Source: Mycobacterium decipiens (GTDB taxonomy: Bacteria; Actinomycetota; Actinomycetes; Mycobacteriales; Mycobacteriaceae). From it: DNA of 64,000 nt. The notes below the pieces were generated by a model. It had not been told where the DNA came from and made no database searches. It saw only the letters and a list, made by a program, of their open reading frames with translations. Below are positions 49,928 through 60,974 of the stretch, piece after piece. Where the stretch lies: contig NZ_OY970459.1 of assembly GCF_963853665.1 (NCBI RefSeq), positions 1 to 64,000 on the forward strand. Reading direction: 5' to 3'. The stretch's first letter is position 1. Each line of letters starts with the position of its first letter. Position numbers and translations under genes: made by a program.

Positions 49928-51214
49928 TTAGCGATCGATCGCGGGTTGGCCGCGTCGGCCGACGATGCTATGAACCGCCAGCCCGGCCAGATAGAGCACC
50001 GACCCGAACAACAAAAACATGGGGGCGTGCCCGTCCCCGGGAATCAAGACCGAGGCCACGGTGATGGCGAGGATGTAGGAGACCCAAAACAGCGCGTCCT
50101 GCACGGCGAAGACATGCCCGCGTAGCGCGTCGTCGACGTCCATCTGCATCGCCGAATCGGCAGCCAGTTTGATCACCTGGCCGGCTATGCCGAGAAAGAA
50201 GCCGCACACCACCATCACCGGCAGCAGCAACCCGGCGCCGGCGAACTGGACGGCCGCCGCCGCCGCCAACGCACCATTGACGGTGGCGTAACGCCCCCAG
50301 TGCCGTATCGCGGCCGGGGTCAGCACGTTGGCCAGAAAGGCTCCCAGACCGGTGGCCGCGAAGAACAGCAGTGCGGTACCCAACCCCCCGATCGCCGGAG
50401 CGGTCACGTGCCGGACCAACAGCAACATCACCAGCGAGTTGATGCCGACCACCATCCGGTGCGCTGCCAATCCGGACAGGCAGGAGGCGACCGACGGAAG
50501 CTGTACCACGGTGCGCGCGCCGTGTAGCCAGCCGGTGATGACCGCATACACAACCGATCCGTGGATCGCGCGCTGGGAGTCGTCCGGGCCGAGAACCCGC
50601 GGGCCGAACCGCAGCGACCCCAGCAGCGCGATCGACACGGGAATCGCCACGAGGAACACGATCACGGCGGCCCCCTCGTCGCCGCCGCCGAGGAGCCAGC
50701 GGGGCAACAACATGAAGTTGGCGCCCAGGAACGCCGAGACCGCGCCCGACGCGATGGCCACCGAATTCATCGTGACGACCTGTTCGCGCGGCACCACGTG
50801 GGGCAGCGCCGCAGACAGTCCCGAGGCGACAAATCGCGCCAAGCCGTTGGCGACCAGCGCTGCAATCAGCAGCGGCACATCACCGGCTCCGACCGCGAGA
50901 ATCGCGCCGACCCCGGCGATCAGGACCAGTCGGCCGGTGTTGGCGCCGACCAGCACCCACCGCCGATCCCACCGGTCCATCAGCGCGCCGGCGAAGGGTC
51001 CCAGCAGCGAGTAGGGCAGAAACAGCACCGTGAAGGCCCCCGCGATGGCCATCGGGTCGGCCGCCCGGTCCGGGTTGAACAGCAACGCTCCGGCCAGCCC
51101 CGCCTGAAACAGGCCGTCACCGAACTGACTAGCAATGCGCACCTGCAGCAGGCGCCAGAAGTCAGGCAACCCGCGCACCGACCGCCAAACATCAACGGGT
51201 GCGCGCGCGTGCAT
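49928..51214 (-). CDS. Major facilitator superfamily transporter
   Basis: The 428-residue protein corresponds to Rv0037c. It has about twelve membrane helices and the MFS loop 2-3 motif [13 protein letters not shown], plus [16 protein letters not shown], which is typical of the enterobactin-exporter/MFS-3 group. The substrate is unknown. ATG at 51214 is used; an in-frame GTG at 51229 after GGAAG is equally possible. It is divergent from the YqgE gene. Confidence 0.88.
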   Translation of the reverse strand: MHARAPVDVWRSVRGLPDFWRLLQVRIASQFGDGLFQAGLAGALLFNPDRAADPMAIAGAFTVLFLPYSLLGPFAGALMDRWDRRWVLVGANTGRLVLIAGVGAILAVGAGDVPLLIAALVANGLARFVASGLSAALPHVVPREQVVTMNSVAIASGAVSAFLGANFMLLPRWLLGGGDEGAAVIVFLVAIPVSIALLGSLRFGPRVLGPDDSQRAIHGSVVYAVITGWLHGARTVVQLPSVASCLSGLAAHRMVVGINSLVMLLLVRHVTAPAIGGLGTALLFFAATGLGAFLANVLTPAAIRHWGRYATVNGALAAAAAVQFAGAGLLLPVMVVCGFFLGIAGQVIKLAADSAMQMDVDDALRGHVFAVQDALFWVSYILAITVASVLIPGDGHAPMFLLFGSVLYLAGLAVHSIVGRRGQPAIDR

Positions 51215-51358
51215 CCGGGAGCGAATCACCAACCCACTTCCAACCCTGGGCACCGGCGAGGTTCGGTCCGCCGTGTGCCGCCCCAACCACAGTACAAATA
51301 TTCGCTGACCCTGCTTGTTTGCCCCGGGCGATGCGACAGCGGGTGCGATGATGGTCAG

Positions 51359-51964
51359 GTGGCGCCGCACGAAGACCCCGAGGATCATGTCGCACCCGCC
51401 GCACAACGGGTGCGAGCGGGCACCCTGCTGCTGGCCAACACCGATCTCCTCGAACCGACGTTTCGCCGCAGTGTGATCTACATCGTCGAGCACAACGAGG
51501 GCGGCACCCTGGGTGTGGTACTCAACCGGCCCAGCGAGACCGCTGTCTACAACGTGTTGCCGCAGTGGGCCAAACTGGCGGCCAAGCCGAAGACGATGTT
51601 CATCGGCGGGCCGGTGAAGCGCGACGCGGCTCTGTGTCTGGCGATACTGCGGGTCGGCGCCGATCCGGAGGGCTTGCCTGGCCTGAGACACGTAGCGGGC
51701 CGGATGGTGATGGTCGACCTGGACGCCGAACCCGAGATGATCGCGGCGGCGGTGGAAGGGGTGCGGATCTACGCCGGGTATTCCGGCTGGACTATCGGTC
51801 AGCTCGAAGGTGAAATCGAACGCGACGACTGGATTGTGTTGTCGGCGTTGCCATCTGACGTTCTAGTGGGGCCGCGAGCCGACCTGTGGGGGCAGGTGCT
51901 GCGACGGCAGCCGCTCCCCCTGTCGCTGCTGGCCACCCACCCGATCGACCTCAGCCGGAACTAA
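51359..51964 (+). CDS. YqgE/AlgH family protein (DUF179)
   Basis: The 201-residue protein corresponds to Rv0038. The YqgE/AlgH fold is shown by [37 protein letters not shown] and the conserved [14 protein letters not shown] near the C-terminus. The family is widespread but has no agreed function. GTG at 51359 was chosen to match the orthologue. Its last four bases overlap the last four of the convergent SBF gene. Confidence 0.9.
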   Translation: MAPHEDPEDHVAPAAQRVRAGTLLLANTDLLEPTFRRSVIYIVEHNEGGTLGVVLNRPSETAVYNVLPQWAKLAAKPKTMFIGGPVKRDAALCLAILRVGADPEGLPGLRHVAGRMVMVDLDAEPEMIAAAVEGVRIYAGYSGWTIGQLEGEIERDDWIVLSALPSDVLVGPRADLWGQVLRRQPLPLSLLATHPIDLSRN

Positions 51965-52980
51965 GACTCCGCCCCCACCTGCCGCCTTGGCCCCGTCGAG
52001 CGGGCTTGCGGGTTGCGTTCTCGCGCAAGCCTGTTCGCGATCAGCGCACACGCGACCAATTGGACCTGGTGAAAGATCATCAGCGGCAACATGATCAACC
52101 CGACTGTCGCGGGGTCAAAAAGCACCAAGGCCATCGGAAGGCCGGAGGCGAGGCTTTTCTTCGAACCGCAGAACAGCAGCACGATCGCGTCACCGCGGTC
52201 GAACCGGGCGAACCGGCCGACCCCGGCGGTCCAGATCAGCACCACAGCGAGTAGCACGATGGCGACACCGGTCAGCGACACCAAATGCCACGGGTCGACG
52301 CTGGCCCAAACTCCCTTGACCACTCCCTCCGAAAAGGCCGTGTAGACGACCAGCAGGATGGACCCTCGATCGACCACCTTGAGCGCCATCGGATGCCGGT
52401 CGACGATCGATACCAGCCTTGGTCGTGCCAACTGGCCCAACCCGAACGGCAACAGCAACTGCAGCACTATCTCGCCAATCGAGCTGCCGTTGACGCGGAC
52501 GCCGGTGCCGGTGTGCATCAGCAGCACCACCAACAGCGGGGTGAGCACCAGCCCGAGGATGTTGGACAACGATGCGCTGACCACGGCTGCCGAGACGTGA
52601 CCCCGCGCGATCGCCGTGAACGCGACACAGGACTGCACCGTCGACGGCAGGAGACACAAAAACAGCACCCCGTTGTATAGATCGATGGTCAGCACCGAGG
52701 GCACCAGTGCTCGAGCGGCCAGCCCGAGCACCGGGAAAACCACGAAGGTGGTGGTCAGTACCAGCAAATGCAGCCGCCACTGACGGAAACCGTGCCAGGC
52801 CTGCTGCGGCGACAACCGGGCGCCGTAAAGGAAGAACAGCAACGCGATTGCCGCTTTGGCGGCGATGGACACGACCTCTGCAGCCGTGCCGCGAGCCGGC
52901 AGCAGTGCGGCAACGGCCACGGTCGCGGCCAGGGCCAACAGAAACGCGTCGACCGGGATCGCTTTCAGCCGCTGCAACAC
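51961..52980 (-). CDS. SBF-like (bile acid:sodium symporter family) membrane transporter
   Basis: A 339-residue polytopic protein with about nine or ten hydrophobic helices and the SBF-like markers FFLYGARLSP, LLPSTVQSCVAFTAIARGH and CGSKKSLASGLPMA. The family includes YfeH-type sodium-coupled or proton-coupled carriers with unknown substrates. I do not recall this gene between Rv0038 and Rv0039c in M. tuberculosis, so it is a gain here or a loss there. GTG at 52980 lies 20 bp after the upstream gene's stop and no strong ribosome site is visible; the start is uncertain. Confidence 0.85.
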   Translation of the reverse strand: MLQRLKAIPVDAFLLALAATVAVAALLPARGTAAEVVSIAAKAAIALLFFLYGARLSPQQAWHGFRQWRLHLLVLTTTFVVFPVLGLAARALVPSVLTIDLYNGVLFLCLLPSTVQSCVAFTAIARGHVSAAVVSASLSNILGLVLTPLLVVLLMHTGTGVRVNGSSIGEIVLQLLLPFGLGQLARPRLVSIVDRHPMALKVVDRGSILLVVYTAFSEGVVKGVWASVDPWHLVSLTGVAIVLLAVVLIWTAGVGRFARFDRGDAIVLLFCGSKKSLASGLPMALVLFDPATVGLIMLPLMIFHQVQLVACALIANRLARERNPQARSTGPRRQVGAES

Positions 52981-53000
52981 GTCGTTGGACGCACGGCCGT

Positions 53001-53348
53001 TTAGTGGCAGGCCAGGGTGCAGGCCGCGCAGTCGCCGCCGCAGTTGGCCTGGGGGCGGGCGGGCACGCGGCGCAGCGCGTATTGGGCGCTCTGCCACGAG
53101 CCGGCGGCCAGCGTGCCGACCGCGCCGGCAATGCAGACGATCATCACCATCAACGCGGTGTGCTCGGGCGCGGCCAGCGCCACCGCTCCCCCGGCGGCCA
53201 GCATTACCGCGGCTGCCAACTGGGTGGGCGCCATCGCGCGCAGCGCCAGCGCGGTGGGGTGGGCGGTGGGGGCATGGGAAAGGGACCAGCTGCCGAACAT
53301 GGCCGACGCCGCTGCCGCACACACGCACAGCACACCCGCGATGAACAT
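53001..53348 (-). CDS. Small membrane protein with C-terminal cysteine cluster
   Basis: The 115-residue protein corresponds to Rv0039c. It has three hydrophobic segments (about 3-22, 38-58, 63-82) and a cysteine-rich tail NCGGDCAACTLACH, which could bind metal or form disulfides. It is probably co-transcribed with the SBF transporter downstream. The function is unknown. Confidence 0.85.
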   Translation of the reverse strand: MFIAGVLCVCAAAASAMFGSWSLSHAPTAHPTALALRAMAPTQLAAAVMLAAGGAVALAAPEHTALMVMIVCIAGAVGTLAAGSWQSAQYALRRVPARPQANCGGDCAACTLACH

Positions 53349-53429
53349 TCGCTCACAATACGAGTCCGTCGGCGAATCCGCTCGCCGGGCTCCACTGCGG
53401 CCGGTGTCGTCGATCGGCCTCGTCCCGAA

Positions 53430-54365
53430 CTAGCGCGGTGGGATCGGTGTCACGATCCCCAGGGGCGGATGACCAGGCGTTGGCTGCCCGGGCAGCCCCA
53501 CGGGTGCCGAACGGGGCGCCTGGACGGTCCCCGGAGTGGGCGCCACATGCGCGGCCACCTGGAATCCATTGATGATCGCGTTGGTAGCCGGCCCGTCGGC
53601 GACCGCCTGCGACAGCGCGGTGGTCACCGACAACGACACCAGGTACCTATCAGCTCCGGCAGTGGCGATGGTGTGGCGTCGCGAGGTGTTCAGCGTCATA
53701 TCGTTTTCGCGGTAGGTGCCCTCGATGATTGACGAGGGGAAACCGCCGAAATTGGCCATCGAGGCGTTTGTGGTCTGCCATGCGAACAGTTTCTGGCTGT
53801 CGACGTAGCCGTGTGTGATGGCCTCCGCGGGATCGAAGTCACCGACCAGTTTGTATACCACTACCTGCGCATTCGACGTGTAGACGCTGTTGCCCAACCG
53901 GTCGGCGATCACCGCGAATGCGTCGGGCACGTTGGGGTCGGGCACCTGGGTCCAGCGCGGCGGCACCGGCAGGGTGATGTCGAGCGCAGTGAACCCCTGC
54001 GGGCGCTGTGCCTCCAGCTGGACGCCTTTCGTGTGCAGGTAGTCCCGCAGTGTGCCGCTGACCGCGGGAGTCGCGGTCGACGGCATCGGGGCCACCGCGG
54101 TCGACCCGGGCACGCCGATCGGCATCGGCGACGCGATCGGTGCGGGTGCCTGTGCCGGCGTGAACCTGTTGTTGCCCCCTCCCGGAAGTACCGTGAGGTT
54201 CTGCGCAGGAGGGCCTGCCACCTGCACCGGGACCGGCGCCGGGACCGGTGGTGGTGGCGGCAGGGGATCCGCCGACGCAGTTCCGGCGGCAACAAGCACC
54301 ACGCCGATGAAACCGGCGGCCATGCCCCCTGCAAATACCCGCCAGGTGCGCGCGGTCTGGATCAT
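53430..54365 (-). CDS. mtc28: Secreted proline-rich protein Mtc28-like
   Basis: The 311-residue secreted antigen corresponds to Rv0040c (Mtc28, 28-kDa proline-rich antigen). A Sec signal peptide with cleavage after TASA near residue 33 is followed by a Pro-rich segment ([13 protein letters not shown]) and a globular domain of the LpqN/LpqT type ([19 protein letters not shown]). It is an exported, cell-wall-associated protein. ATG at 54365 is used. It is divergent from leuS. Confidence 0.92.
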   Translation of the reverse strand: MIQTARTWRVFAGGMAAGFIGVVLVAAGTASADPLPPPPPVPAPVPVQVAGPPAQNLTVLPGGGNNRFTPAQAPAPIASPMPIGVPGSTAVAPMPSTATPAVSGTLRDYLHTKGVQLEAQRPQGFTALDITLPVPPRWTQVPDPNVPDAFAVIADRLGNSVYTSNAQVVVYKLVGDFDPAEAITHGYVDSQKLFAWQTTNASMANFGGFPSSIIEGTYRENDMTLNTSRRHTIATAGADRYLVSLSVTTALSQAVADGPATNAIINGFQVAAHVAPTPGTVQAPRSAPVGLPGQPTPGHPPLGIVTPIPPR

Positions 54366-54562
54366 TTGCGTCGGTCCCTCCGAATGCCTCGCGCGACGGT
54401 GTTCGTCGTCGAGGCTGAATGTAACCAGCGTTCGATGGCGGTGCACAGGCTTGAAATGGAGCTGGGATGAACCTCTGATCGCTGTGCAACGGAACCGAGA
54501 CCAACCCGTGGCCGGGGGCTCGGACCCCGAGCCTGGTGGGCAGCCCTTATACCCTGTTGGGC

Positions 54563-57472
54563 GTGACCGAAACGCCGACCGCTCCGCCTGGCAGCATGCG
54601 CCATGCCGACGACGCGGATTCCGACGCGCCGCGGTACCGTTACACCGCCGAGTTCGCGGCCGGGCTGGAACGGACCTGGCAGGACAACTGGGCCCGGCTT
54701 GGGACGTTCAACGTGCCCAATCCGGTCGGTTCGCTGGCCCCGACGGACGGTGCCTTTGTGCCCGACGACAAGCTCTTCGTGCAGGACATGTTCCCCTACC
54801 CGTCGGGTGAGGGACTCCACGTCGGTCACCCACTCGGCTACATCGCGACCGATGTCTACGCCCGCTACTTCCGGATGATGGGCCGTAATGTACTGCATGC
54901 GTTGGGGTTCGACGCCTTCGGGCTGCCCGCTGAGCAGTACGCGGTGCAAACCGGCACCCACCCGCGGGCTCGGACTGAGGCCAACGTCATCAACTTTCGT
55001 CGCCAGCTGGGCCGGCTGGGTTTTGGCCACGACAGCCGACGAAGCTTCTCGACCACCGATGTCGAGTTCTACAAGTGGACGCAATGGATCTTCCTGCAGA
55101 TCTACCACGCGTGGTTCGACACCACAACCAACAAGGCGCGCCCGATATCGGAACTGATTGCCGAGTTCGACTCCGGCGCTAGGAGTCTCGATGACGGCCG
55201 GGAGTGGGCCAAGTTGACGGCGGGGGAGCGGGCCGATGTGATCGACCAGTGTCGGCTGGTCTACCGGGCGGATTCGATGGTGAACTGGTGCCCGGGGCTG
55301 GGCACGGTGCTGGCCAACGAAGAGGTTACCGCCGACGGCCGCAGCGACCGGGGTAACTTCCCGGTATTCCGGAAGCGGTTGCGGCAATGGATGATGCGGA
55401 TCACCGCCTATGCCGACCGGTTGCTCGACGACCTCGACGTGCTGGATTGGCCGGAGCAGGTCAAGACGATGCAGCGCAACTGGATCGGGCGTTCCACCGG
55501 TGCGGCGGCGCTGTTCTCGGCGCGAACCGCCAGGGATGGCGGTTTCGACGTCGACATTGAAGTGTTCACCACCCGGCCTGACACCCTGTTCGGTGCCACG
55601 TATCTGGTGCTGGCTCCCGAGCACGATCTGGTCGACGAACTGGTCACCGCCGCCTGGCCGGATGGCGTCAACACCTTGTGGACGTACGGCAGCGGCACAC
55701 CCGGCGAGGCCGTCGCCGCCTACCGGCGCGCGATCGCGGCCAAGTCGGACCTCGAACGCCAAGAGAGCAGGGAGAAGACCGGCGTCTTCTTGGGCAGCTA
55801 CGCCACCAACCCGGCCAACGGTGAGCCGGTGCCGATCTTCATCGCCGACTATGTGCTGGCCGGGTACGGCACCGGGGCGATCATGGCGGTCCCCGGCCAT
55901 GACCAACGGGACTGGGACTTCGCCCGGGAGTTTGGTCTACCGGTTGTGGAAGTCATTGCCGGCGGCGATGTTTCGGAATCTGCGTATGTGGGCGACGGCG
56001 TCCTGGTCAATTCCGGCTACCTGGACGGTATGAGCGTAGCGGCGGCAAAGCAGGCCATCACCGATCACTTGGAGTCCGACGGCAGAGGCCGGGCGCGAAT
56101 CGAATTCAAGCTGCGTGACTGGCTTTTCGCGCGGCAGCGATATTGGGGTGAACCATTCCCGATCGTCTACGACAGTGACGGACGCCCGCATGCGCTTCAC
56201 GAGGCCGCGCTGCCGGTCGAACTGCCCGATGTGCCGGACTATTCGCCGGTGTTGTTCGACCCCGACGACGCGGACAGCGAGCCGTCGCCGCCGCTGGCCA
56301 AGGCCACCGAGTGGGTGCACGTCGAACTCGATCTCGGCGACGGCCTGAAGCCCTACAGCCGCGACACCAACGTGATGCCGCAGTGGGCCGGCAGCTCCTG
56401 GTATGAACTGCGCTACACCGATCCGTATAACTCAGAGCGGTTCTGCGCCAAGGAGAACGAGGCCTACTGGATGGGCCCGCGGCCGGCTGAACACGGCCCG
56501 GACGACCCAGGCGGCGTCGACTTGTACGTCGGTGGTGCCGAACACGCGGTTCTGCACCTGTTGTATTCCAGATTCTGGCACAAGGTCTTGTACGACTTGG
56601 GTCACGTCAGCTCTCGCGAACCCTACCGCAAGCTGGTCAACCAGGGTTACATTCAGGCCTACGCCTACACCGATACGCGGGGGTCTTATGTGCCCGCCGA
56701 GAAGGTGATCGAGCGCGACGACAGTTTTGTCTATCCGGGACCCGACGGTGAGATCGAAGTCTTCCAAGAGTTCGGCAAAATCGGTAAGAGCCTGAAGAAT
56801 TCGGTATCACCCGACGAGATTTGCGATGCCTACGGGGCGGACACGCTGCGGGTGTACGAGATGTCGATGGGGCCGCTGGAAGCATCACGTCCATGGGCTA
56901 CAAAGGATGTCGTCGGCGCGTACCGCTTTTTGCAGCGAGTGTGGCGCTTGGTCGTCGACGAGCGCACCGGCGAAACCCGGGTGGCTGACGGTGCGAAACT
57001 GGACACCGACACGCTGCGGGTGTTGCACCGCACCATCGCCGGCGTGTCAGAAGACTTTGCGGCACTTCGCAATAACACTGCAACGGCGAAGTTGATCGAG
57101 TACACCAACCATCTCACCAAGAAGCATCGTGATGCGGTGCCCCGGGCCGCGGTGGAGCCACTTGTGCTGATGCTGGCACCGCTGGCCCCGCACATCGCGG
57201 AAGAACTGTGGCTGCGAATGGGCAACACCAGCTCGTTGGCGCACGGCCCGTTCCCCAAGGCCGATCCGGTCTACCTCGTCGACGAGACTGTCGAGTATCC
57301 GGTACAGGTGAACGGAAAGGTGCGTGGCCGGGTGGTTGTGGCCGCCGACGCCGACGAGGACACGTTGACAGCCGCCGCCCTGGCTGACGACAAGGTCCAG
57401 GCGTTCTTGGCTGGCGCCGCCCCGCGCAAGGTGATCGTGGTTGCTGGCCGACTGGTCAATCTCGTCGTCTAA
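54563..57472 (+). CDS. leuS: Leucyl-tRNA synthetase
   Basis: A class I synthetase charging tRNA-Leu. The 969 residues equal the M. tuberculosis length. The HIGH motif is HVGH at 86-89, the CP1 editing domain lies at about 240-450 ([20 protein letters not shown]), and the KMSKS equivalent is KIGKS at 739-743. The C-terminal anticodon-binding and VKGRVVV-type domains follow. GTG at 54563 fits the orthologue; a longer in-frame start at 54536 is rejected. Confidence 0.98.
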   Translation: MTETPTAPPGSMRHADDADSDAPRYRYTAEFAAGLERTWQDNWARLGTFNVPNPVGSLAPTDGAFVPDDKLFVQDMFPYPSGEGLHVGHPLGYIATDVYARYFRMMGRNVLHALGFDAFGLPAEQYAVQTGTHPRARTEANVINFRRQLGRLGFGHDSRRSFSTTDVEFYKWTQWIFLQIYHAWFDTTTNKARPISELIAEFDSGARSLDDGREWAKLTAGERADVIDQCRLVYRADSMVNWCPGLGTVLANEEVTADGRSDRGNFPVFRKRLRQWMMRITAYADRLLDDLDVLDWPEQVKTMQRNWIGRSTGAAALFSARTARDGGFDVDIEVFTTRPDTLFGATYLVLAPEHDLVDELVTAAWPDGVNTLWTYGSGTPGEAVAAYRRAIAAKSDLERQESREKTGVFLGSYATNPANGEPVPIFIADYVLAGYGTGAIMAVPGHDQRDWDFAREFGLPVVEVIAGGDVSESAYVGDGVLVNSGYLDGMSVAAAKQAITDHLESDGRGRARIEFKLRDWLFARQRYWGEPFPIVYDSDGRPHALHEAALPVELPDVPDYSPVLFDPDDADSEPSPPLAKATEWVHVELDLGDGLKPYSRDTNVMPQWAGSSWYELRYTDPYNSERFCAKENEAYWMGPRPAEHGPDDPGGVDLYVGGAEHAVLHLLYSRFWHKVLYDLGHVSSREPYRKLVNQGYIQAYAYTDTRGSYVPAEKVIERDDSFVYPGPDGEIEVFQEFGKIGKSLKNSVSPDEICDAYGADTLRVYEMSMGPLEASRPWATKDVVGAYRFLQRVWRLVVDERTGETRVADGAKLDTDTLRVLHRTIAGVSEDFAALRNNTATAKLIEYTNHLTKKHRDAVPRAAVEPLVLMLAPLAPHIAEELWLRMGNTSSLAHGPFPKADPVYLVDETVEYPVQVNGKVRGRVVVAADADEDTLTAAALADDKVQAFLAGAAPRKVIVVAGRLVNLVV

Positions 57473-57536
57473 GTCGTTCGATTCACGCTCGCAGCCAGCT
57501 TAAGCAGGCGCCAGACCGGTTGATAGCTAGATGCTT

Positions 57537-58040
57537 TCACGCTTGCTTGCGAGCGGGGGACTCGCTCGCAGGGCCGCTGACCGGTTCGCCCGAGGCCAGG
57601 CGCTCTAGCGGTGCCAGGGCCATCCTCAGGGTGTCCAAGTCGGAGTGGGGGAGTTGGCTGAGCATCGCGGCCAGGGCGGCGCGTCGGTTGGCCAGCGACT
57701 CACCGTGAACCGCGCGCCCTTGCGGAGTGATGTCGACCAGCACGGCCCGCAAGTCGGACGGGTCGCGCGAGCGTTTCACCAGCCCGATCTTCTCCAGCCG
57801 CCGGATCGCCACGGTGGTGGTGGGAGTCCGCACCCGTTCGTGCGCGGCCAAGTCCGTCATCCGGATGGGACCCTGATCGAGCAAGGTGACAAGGATCGAC
57901 AATTGCGCCAGCGTCAAATCGCCGGCCGCGGCGCCGCTGGGATCCCCGCGGCGCAGGATTGAAATCAGTTTGGACAGTGCGCGGTGCAGCCCCTCCGCCA
58001 ACTCCGTCACGTCCGGTGCGGTGGAATCGCTGTCCGCCAT
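57537..58040 (-). CDS. MarR-family transcriptional regulator
   Basis: The 167-residue winged-helix regulator corresponds to Rv0042c. It has LTLAQLSILVTLLDQGPIRM, the recognition helix RTPTTTVAIRRLEKIGLV and the wing KRSRDPSDLRAVLVDITPQG. ATG at 58040 was chosen because the domain begins soon after; the ribosome site is poor and the frame is open to 58133, so the N-terminus could be longer. The target is unknown. Confidence 0.88.
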   Translation of the reverse strand: MADSDSTAPDVTELAEGLHRALSKLISILRRGDPSGAAAGDLTLAQLSILVTLLDQGPIRMTDLAAHERVRTPTTTVAIRRLEKIGLVKRSRDPSDLRAVLVDITPQGRAVHGESLANRRAALAAMLSQLPHSDLDTLRMALAPLERLASGEPVSGPASESPARKQA

Positions 58041-58344
58041 AAGTCGGCAGTCTAACGTGACGTCCGCGCAACCGAAGACCTGCATCGCGCAGTCTTTGAC
58101 CGGCAAAGCATTTGGTACCGATAGCCGCCGCAAGTGTTCGGGGCCGTACTGCCACGATATCGAGCGGGCGAACCTCGTTCGGTGGATGACTCCAAGCCCT
58201 TGGTACTGCGCCGGACCACTGTCGCAGATGTCGAATACCTTTGGCCGCGAACGAAACCGGCTCTCCTGCGGTCTCTGGCACCGAATGTGCTAACGGAACA
58301 GTCAATATTGAAGCCACATCCGACGTCGCGGCCTGTTCAGGGCG
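58041..58344. other. Gap between the GntR and MarR genes
   Basis: This 304-bp region holds the promoter of the MarR gene and the 3' flank of the GntR gene. A forward frame (from 58134) and reverse frames are open, but they lack family resemblance and good ribosome sites, so no gene is called. Confidence 0.4.
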
Positions 58345-59070
58345 TTAGCGATGACGGTTTGCGGGAGCCCGTCGGGCCGGGACCGACGGCTTAAGTGGGC
58401 CAGCACCAACGCCCTCGGGTGGGGCCAACACCCTGCGCCGGAATAGCTCGGCCAGCATCGTTTGGGCCATCAGCTCGGAACGCCCGAGGCAGGCAGCCCG
58501 CGCAGCTTCCGGGTCGCGCCGATGGATTGCGGTGTTCTCTTCCTCGTAGAACGGCAGCATGTCGTCGCGACTGTTCTGGTACGTCATCCAAAACGCCCGG
58601 GGGATCAGATTCTGCGAGGCGCGGATGGTGGCGTGCAGCCGCGGTCCCGCGTACTCGTCGTTGACCGTCCGTCGGTACTCCCACGCGAGTTCGGCAAAGG
58701 CCCGCGAATCCTTCGAGCTGCGCAGCGATCGAATGAGGGCATCGAGTTGGCCCAGGATAAGGGGCGTGGGGTTGGCGGCGGCGCGGGCGGAGGCAATGCC
58801 GTTGAGCAACCCGTCGAGTTCGTGATGTTCGAGTACGGTGGCGACGTCGAACCGCTCGACGAAGGCGCCGCGGTGATAGCGAGTCGAAACGATGCCGTCA
58901 TGTTCGAGTTGGACCAGCGCCTCCTGGATGGGGACCCGGCTGACCCCCAGGTCGTGCGCGATTTCGTTGCGGTCGACGCGGTCGCCGCTGCGCAGTTTGC
59001 CGGTCAGTAGCAGGTTGAGCAGGTGGGCAACAACCTGGTCCTTTTCTTTGACCCCATATTTCTTCGGCAT
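58345..59070 (-). CDS. GntR-family regulator (FadR/FCD subfamily)
   Basis: The 241-residue protein corresponds to Rv0043c. The N-terminal GntR winged helix has [31 protein letters not shown]; the C-terminal FCD ligand-binding domain includes the helical elements typical of fatty-acid or carboxylate sensors and histidines suited to metal binding. It is 58 bp downstream of the LLM oxidoreductase gene on the same strand, which is a candidate regulatory partner. Confidence 0.9.
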   Translation of the reverse strand: MPKKYGVKEKDQVVAHLLNLLLTGKLRSGDRVDRNEIAHDLGVSRVPIQEALVQLEHDGIVSTRYHRGAFVERFDVATVLEHHELDGLLNGIASARAAANPTPLILGQLDALIRSLRSSKDSRAFAELAWEYRRTVNDEYAGPRLHATIRASQNLIPRAFWMTYQNSRDDMLPFYEEENTAIHRRDPEAARAACLGRSELMAQTMLAELFRRRVLAPPEGVGAGPLKPSVPARRAPANRHR

Positions 59071-59128
59071 CGGTTTTTAGCAGCTCTTTCCGCCCGTTTC
59101 GGCCATCCAGCGCTGGCCGCAACGGGTG

Positions 59129-59926
59129 TCACCGGCTATCGCGCCACCTGCAAAGGGCCGCCGCGGCGGTCAGGTCGTAGTCGGGGCCGTCGCAGTCAAC
59201 GGTCAACAGCGTGACGCCGAGACCAACGAGGGCTTCGGCGTTGGCGATCAGCGTGCTGCCGCTCTTGAGGGTGGCGGATCGTTCGATGGTCGCTGGGTCC
59301 CGGCCAACCGCGGAGCAGTGTTTGCTAAGCACGGCCGACTTCGCCAGGTAGGCGTCTCCGGCGGTGAAGCTGTGCCACATGTCGGCGTACTCGGCGACCA
59401 GCCGCAGGGTTTTGCGCTCGCCCCCGCCGCCGATCAGCACCGGGATGTCACGTGTCGGCGGCGGGTTCAGCTTGGAAAGCCGCGCCTTGATTCGGGGCAG
59501 CGCGGCCGCCAGGTCGTCGAGCCGGCTACCGGCCGTCCCGAACTCGTAGCCGTACTGGTCGTAGTCCTTCTTCATCCAGCCCGAGCCAATCCCCAGGATG
59601 AGCCGGCCGCCGGAAATGTGATCGACGGTACGGGCCATGTCGGCGAGCAGCTCCGGATTGCGGTAGGAGTTGCACGTCACCAGGGCGCCGATTTGGATGC
59701 GCGACGTTTGTTCGGCCCAGGCTCCCAGCATGCTCCAGCATTCGAAGTGTGGACCGTCCGGATCACCGAAGAGCGGAAAGAAGTGGTCCCAGTTGAATGC
59801 GATGTCGACGCCGAGGTCTTCGCAACCGCGAACGGCGTCCCGGATGTTGCGGTAGTGCGGCGCGTGCTGAGGTTGCAGCTGCACGCCGATCCGAATAGGT
59901 AGGTCGGGATGTGCGGGGGAAGTCAT
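59129..59926 (-). CDS. LLM-class F420-dependent oxidoreductase
   Basis: The 265-residue luciferase-like TIM-barrel enzyme corresponds to Rv0044c. It has IRIGVQLQPQHAPHY, DIAFNWDHFFPLFGD, VTCNSYRNPELLADMARTVD and GGRLILGIGSGWMKKDYDQYG, the last being the hallmark flavin/F420-binding loop of this class. The enzyme probably uses cofactor F420; the substrate is unknown. It is in line with the downstream GntR gene. Confidence 0.9.
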   Translation of the reverse strand: MTSPAHPDLPIRIGVQLQPQHAPHYRNIRDAVRGCEDLGVDIAFNWDHFFPLFGDPDGPHFECWSMLGAWAEQTSRIQIGALVTCNSYRNPELLADMARTVDHISGGRLILGIGSGWMKKDYDQYGYEFGTAGSRLDDLAAALPRIKARLSKLNPPPTRDIPVLIGGGGERKTLRLVAEYADMWHSFTAGDAYLAKSAVLSKHCSAVGRDPATIERSATLKSGSTLIANAEALVGLGVTLLTVDCDGPDYDLTAAAALCRWRDSR

Positions 59927-59958
59927 AGGTCTACCGTAGGTCGTTCAAATCCGCGGGC

Positions 59959-60873
59959 TCAGTGCGCGTCGATGACTCCGCGGACGATGTCGATCAGCGC
60001 GCGAGGCTGGTCACTTTGCACGGAGTGGCCCGAATTCTCGACAACGTGTGCTGTGCGAAATCGCTTAGCCCGCCGGCTCAGTTCGGCAACGTCCTGCGTG
60101 CTGACGAAGCCGGAAGCGCCGCCACGCACGAGTGTGACGGGCGCCGACAAGGCGTCGACGTCGTCCCACAGACCGGCGAAATCTCCGAAGGTGCGAATCG
60201 CGTCGTAGCGCCATGCCCAGTTGCCGTTGTCGAGCCGGCGGGAGTTGTGGAACACGCCGCGGCGCAACGACTTCACCTCGCGGTGCGGGGCTGCGGCGAT
60301 CGTCAGGTTCACCATCGCCGTGAAGCTGGGGAACTCCCGCTCGCCGTGCATCAAGGCCACCGTGCCGCGCTGCTCGGCGGTCAACTCAGCGTGCCGCTGA
60401 AATGCCGCCGGGGTGACGTCGACGAGTACGAGTTCATCCACCAGGTCGGGTGCCATCGCGGCCAGCCGTATCGCGGTCAGCCCGCCCAGCGACATGCCGA
60501 CAACGAATTCGGCGGTCGGTGCGAGCTCGCGCAGCACCGGCGCCAAGGTTTCGGAGTTGCGCTGGGGCGAGTAGTCACCGTCCTGGCGCCAGGCGGAATG
60601 GCCGTGCCCGGGAAGGTCCACTGCCAGCGCCGGTTCCCCTAGGCCGACGACCACGGTGTCCCAGGTGTGTGCGTTCTGTCCGCCGCCGTGCAGGAAGATC
60701 ACCCGCGGCTCCGAGCCGCCCCAGCGCAGCGCGCTGATGCGGCCTTCCGCGGTAGCTACTTCGACCCGCTCCACCCCGGGCAGCGGACCCGTAACACCGG
60801 CCTGTTCGGCGTTCTCGCCCAGCAGGGCGAACTCGGAGAGAACGGTCAGTTCGTCATCGGAGATCTCGGTCAC
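59959..60873 (-). CDS. Alpha/beta-hydrolase (esterase)
   Basis: The 304-residue alpha/beta hydrolase corresponds to Rv0045c, a structurally studied esterase. The oxyanion region is FLHGGGQNAHTWD, the nucleophile serine 128 is in GMSLGG, and the catalytic histidine is about 283 in SGHSVQ. No signal peptide. It uses short acyl esters in the family; the in vivo substrate is not known. GTG start at 60873. The LLM gene is 32 bp downstream. Confidence 0.9.
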   Translation of the reverse strand: MTEISDDELTVLSEFALLGENAEQAGVTGPLPGVERVEVATAEGRISALRWGGSEPRVIFLHGGGQNAHTWDTVVVGLGEPALAVDLPGHGHSAWRQDGDYSPQRNSETLAPVLRELAPTAEFVVGMSLGGLTAIRLAAMAPDLVDELVLVDVTPAAFQRHAELTAEQRGTVALMHGEREFPSFTAMVNLTIAAAPHREVKSLRRGVFHNSRRLDNGNWAWRYDAIRTFGDFAGLWDDVDALSAPVTLVRGGASGFVSTQDVAELSRRAKRFRTAHVVENSGHSVQSDQPRALIDIVRGVIDAH

Positions 60874-60909
60874 AAGCTCCGAGGTTACGAGCCCTGCCTG
60901 AACGGGACG

Positions 60910-60950
60910 CTGGGGTGACGCTCGCCGCCCAACGCCACCCTGGGGTGACG
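60910..60950. repeat. 30-bp-spaced direct repeat of CTGGGGTGACG
   Basis: CTGGGGTGACG occurs at 60910-60920 and 60940-60950, exactly 30 bp apart, in the gap between the hydrolase start and the ino1 stop. About three helical turns separate them, a spacing seen for paired operator or promoter elements. Confidence 0.6.
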
Positions 60951-60974
60951 TTCAGCGGGGCAGGACGGCCTCTA

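Noticed and set aside
50561..51358. Long forward frame leading into the YqgE gene
   Set aside because: It is the antisense shadow of the MFS transporter gene; the conserved YqgE start is GTG at 51359.
58134..58394. Forward 86-codon frame between the MarR and GntR genes
   Set aside because: No ribosome site, no family resemblance, and it runs into the GntR 3' end on the other strand.
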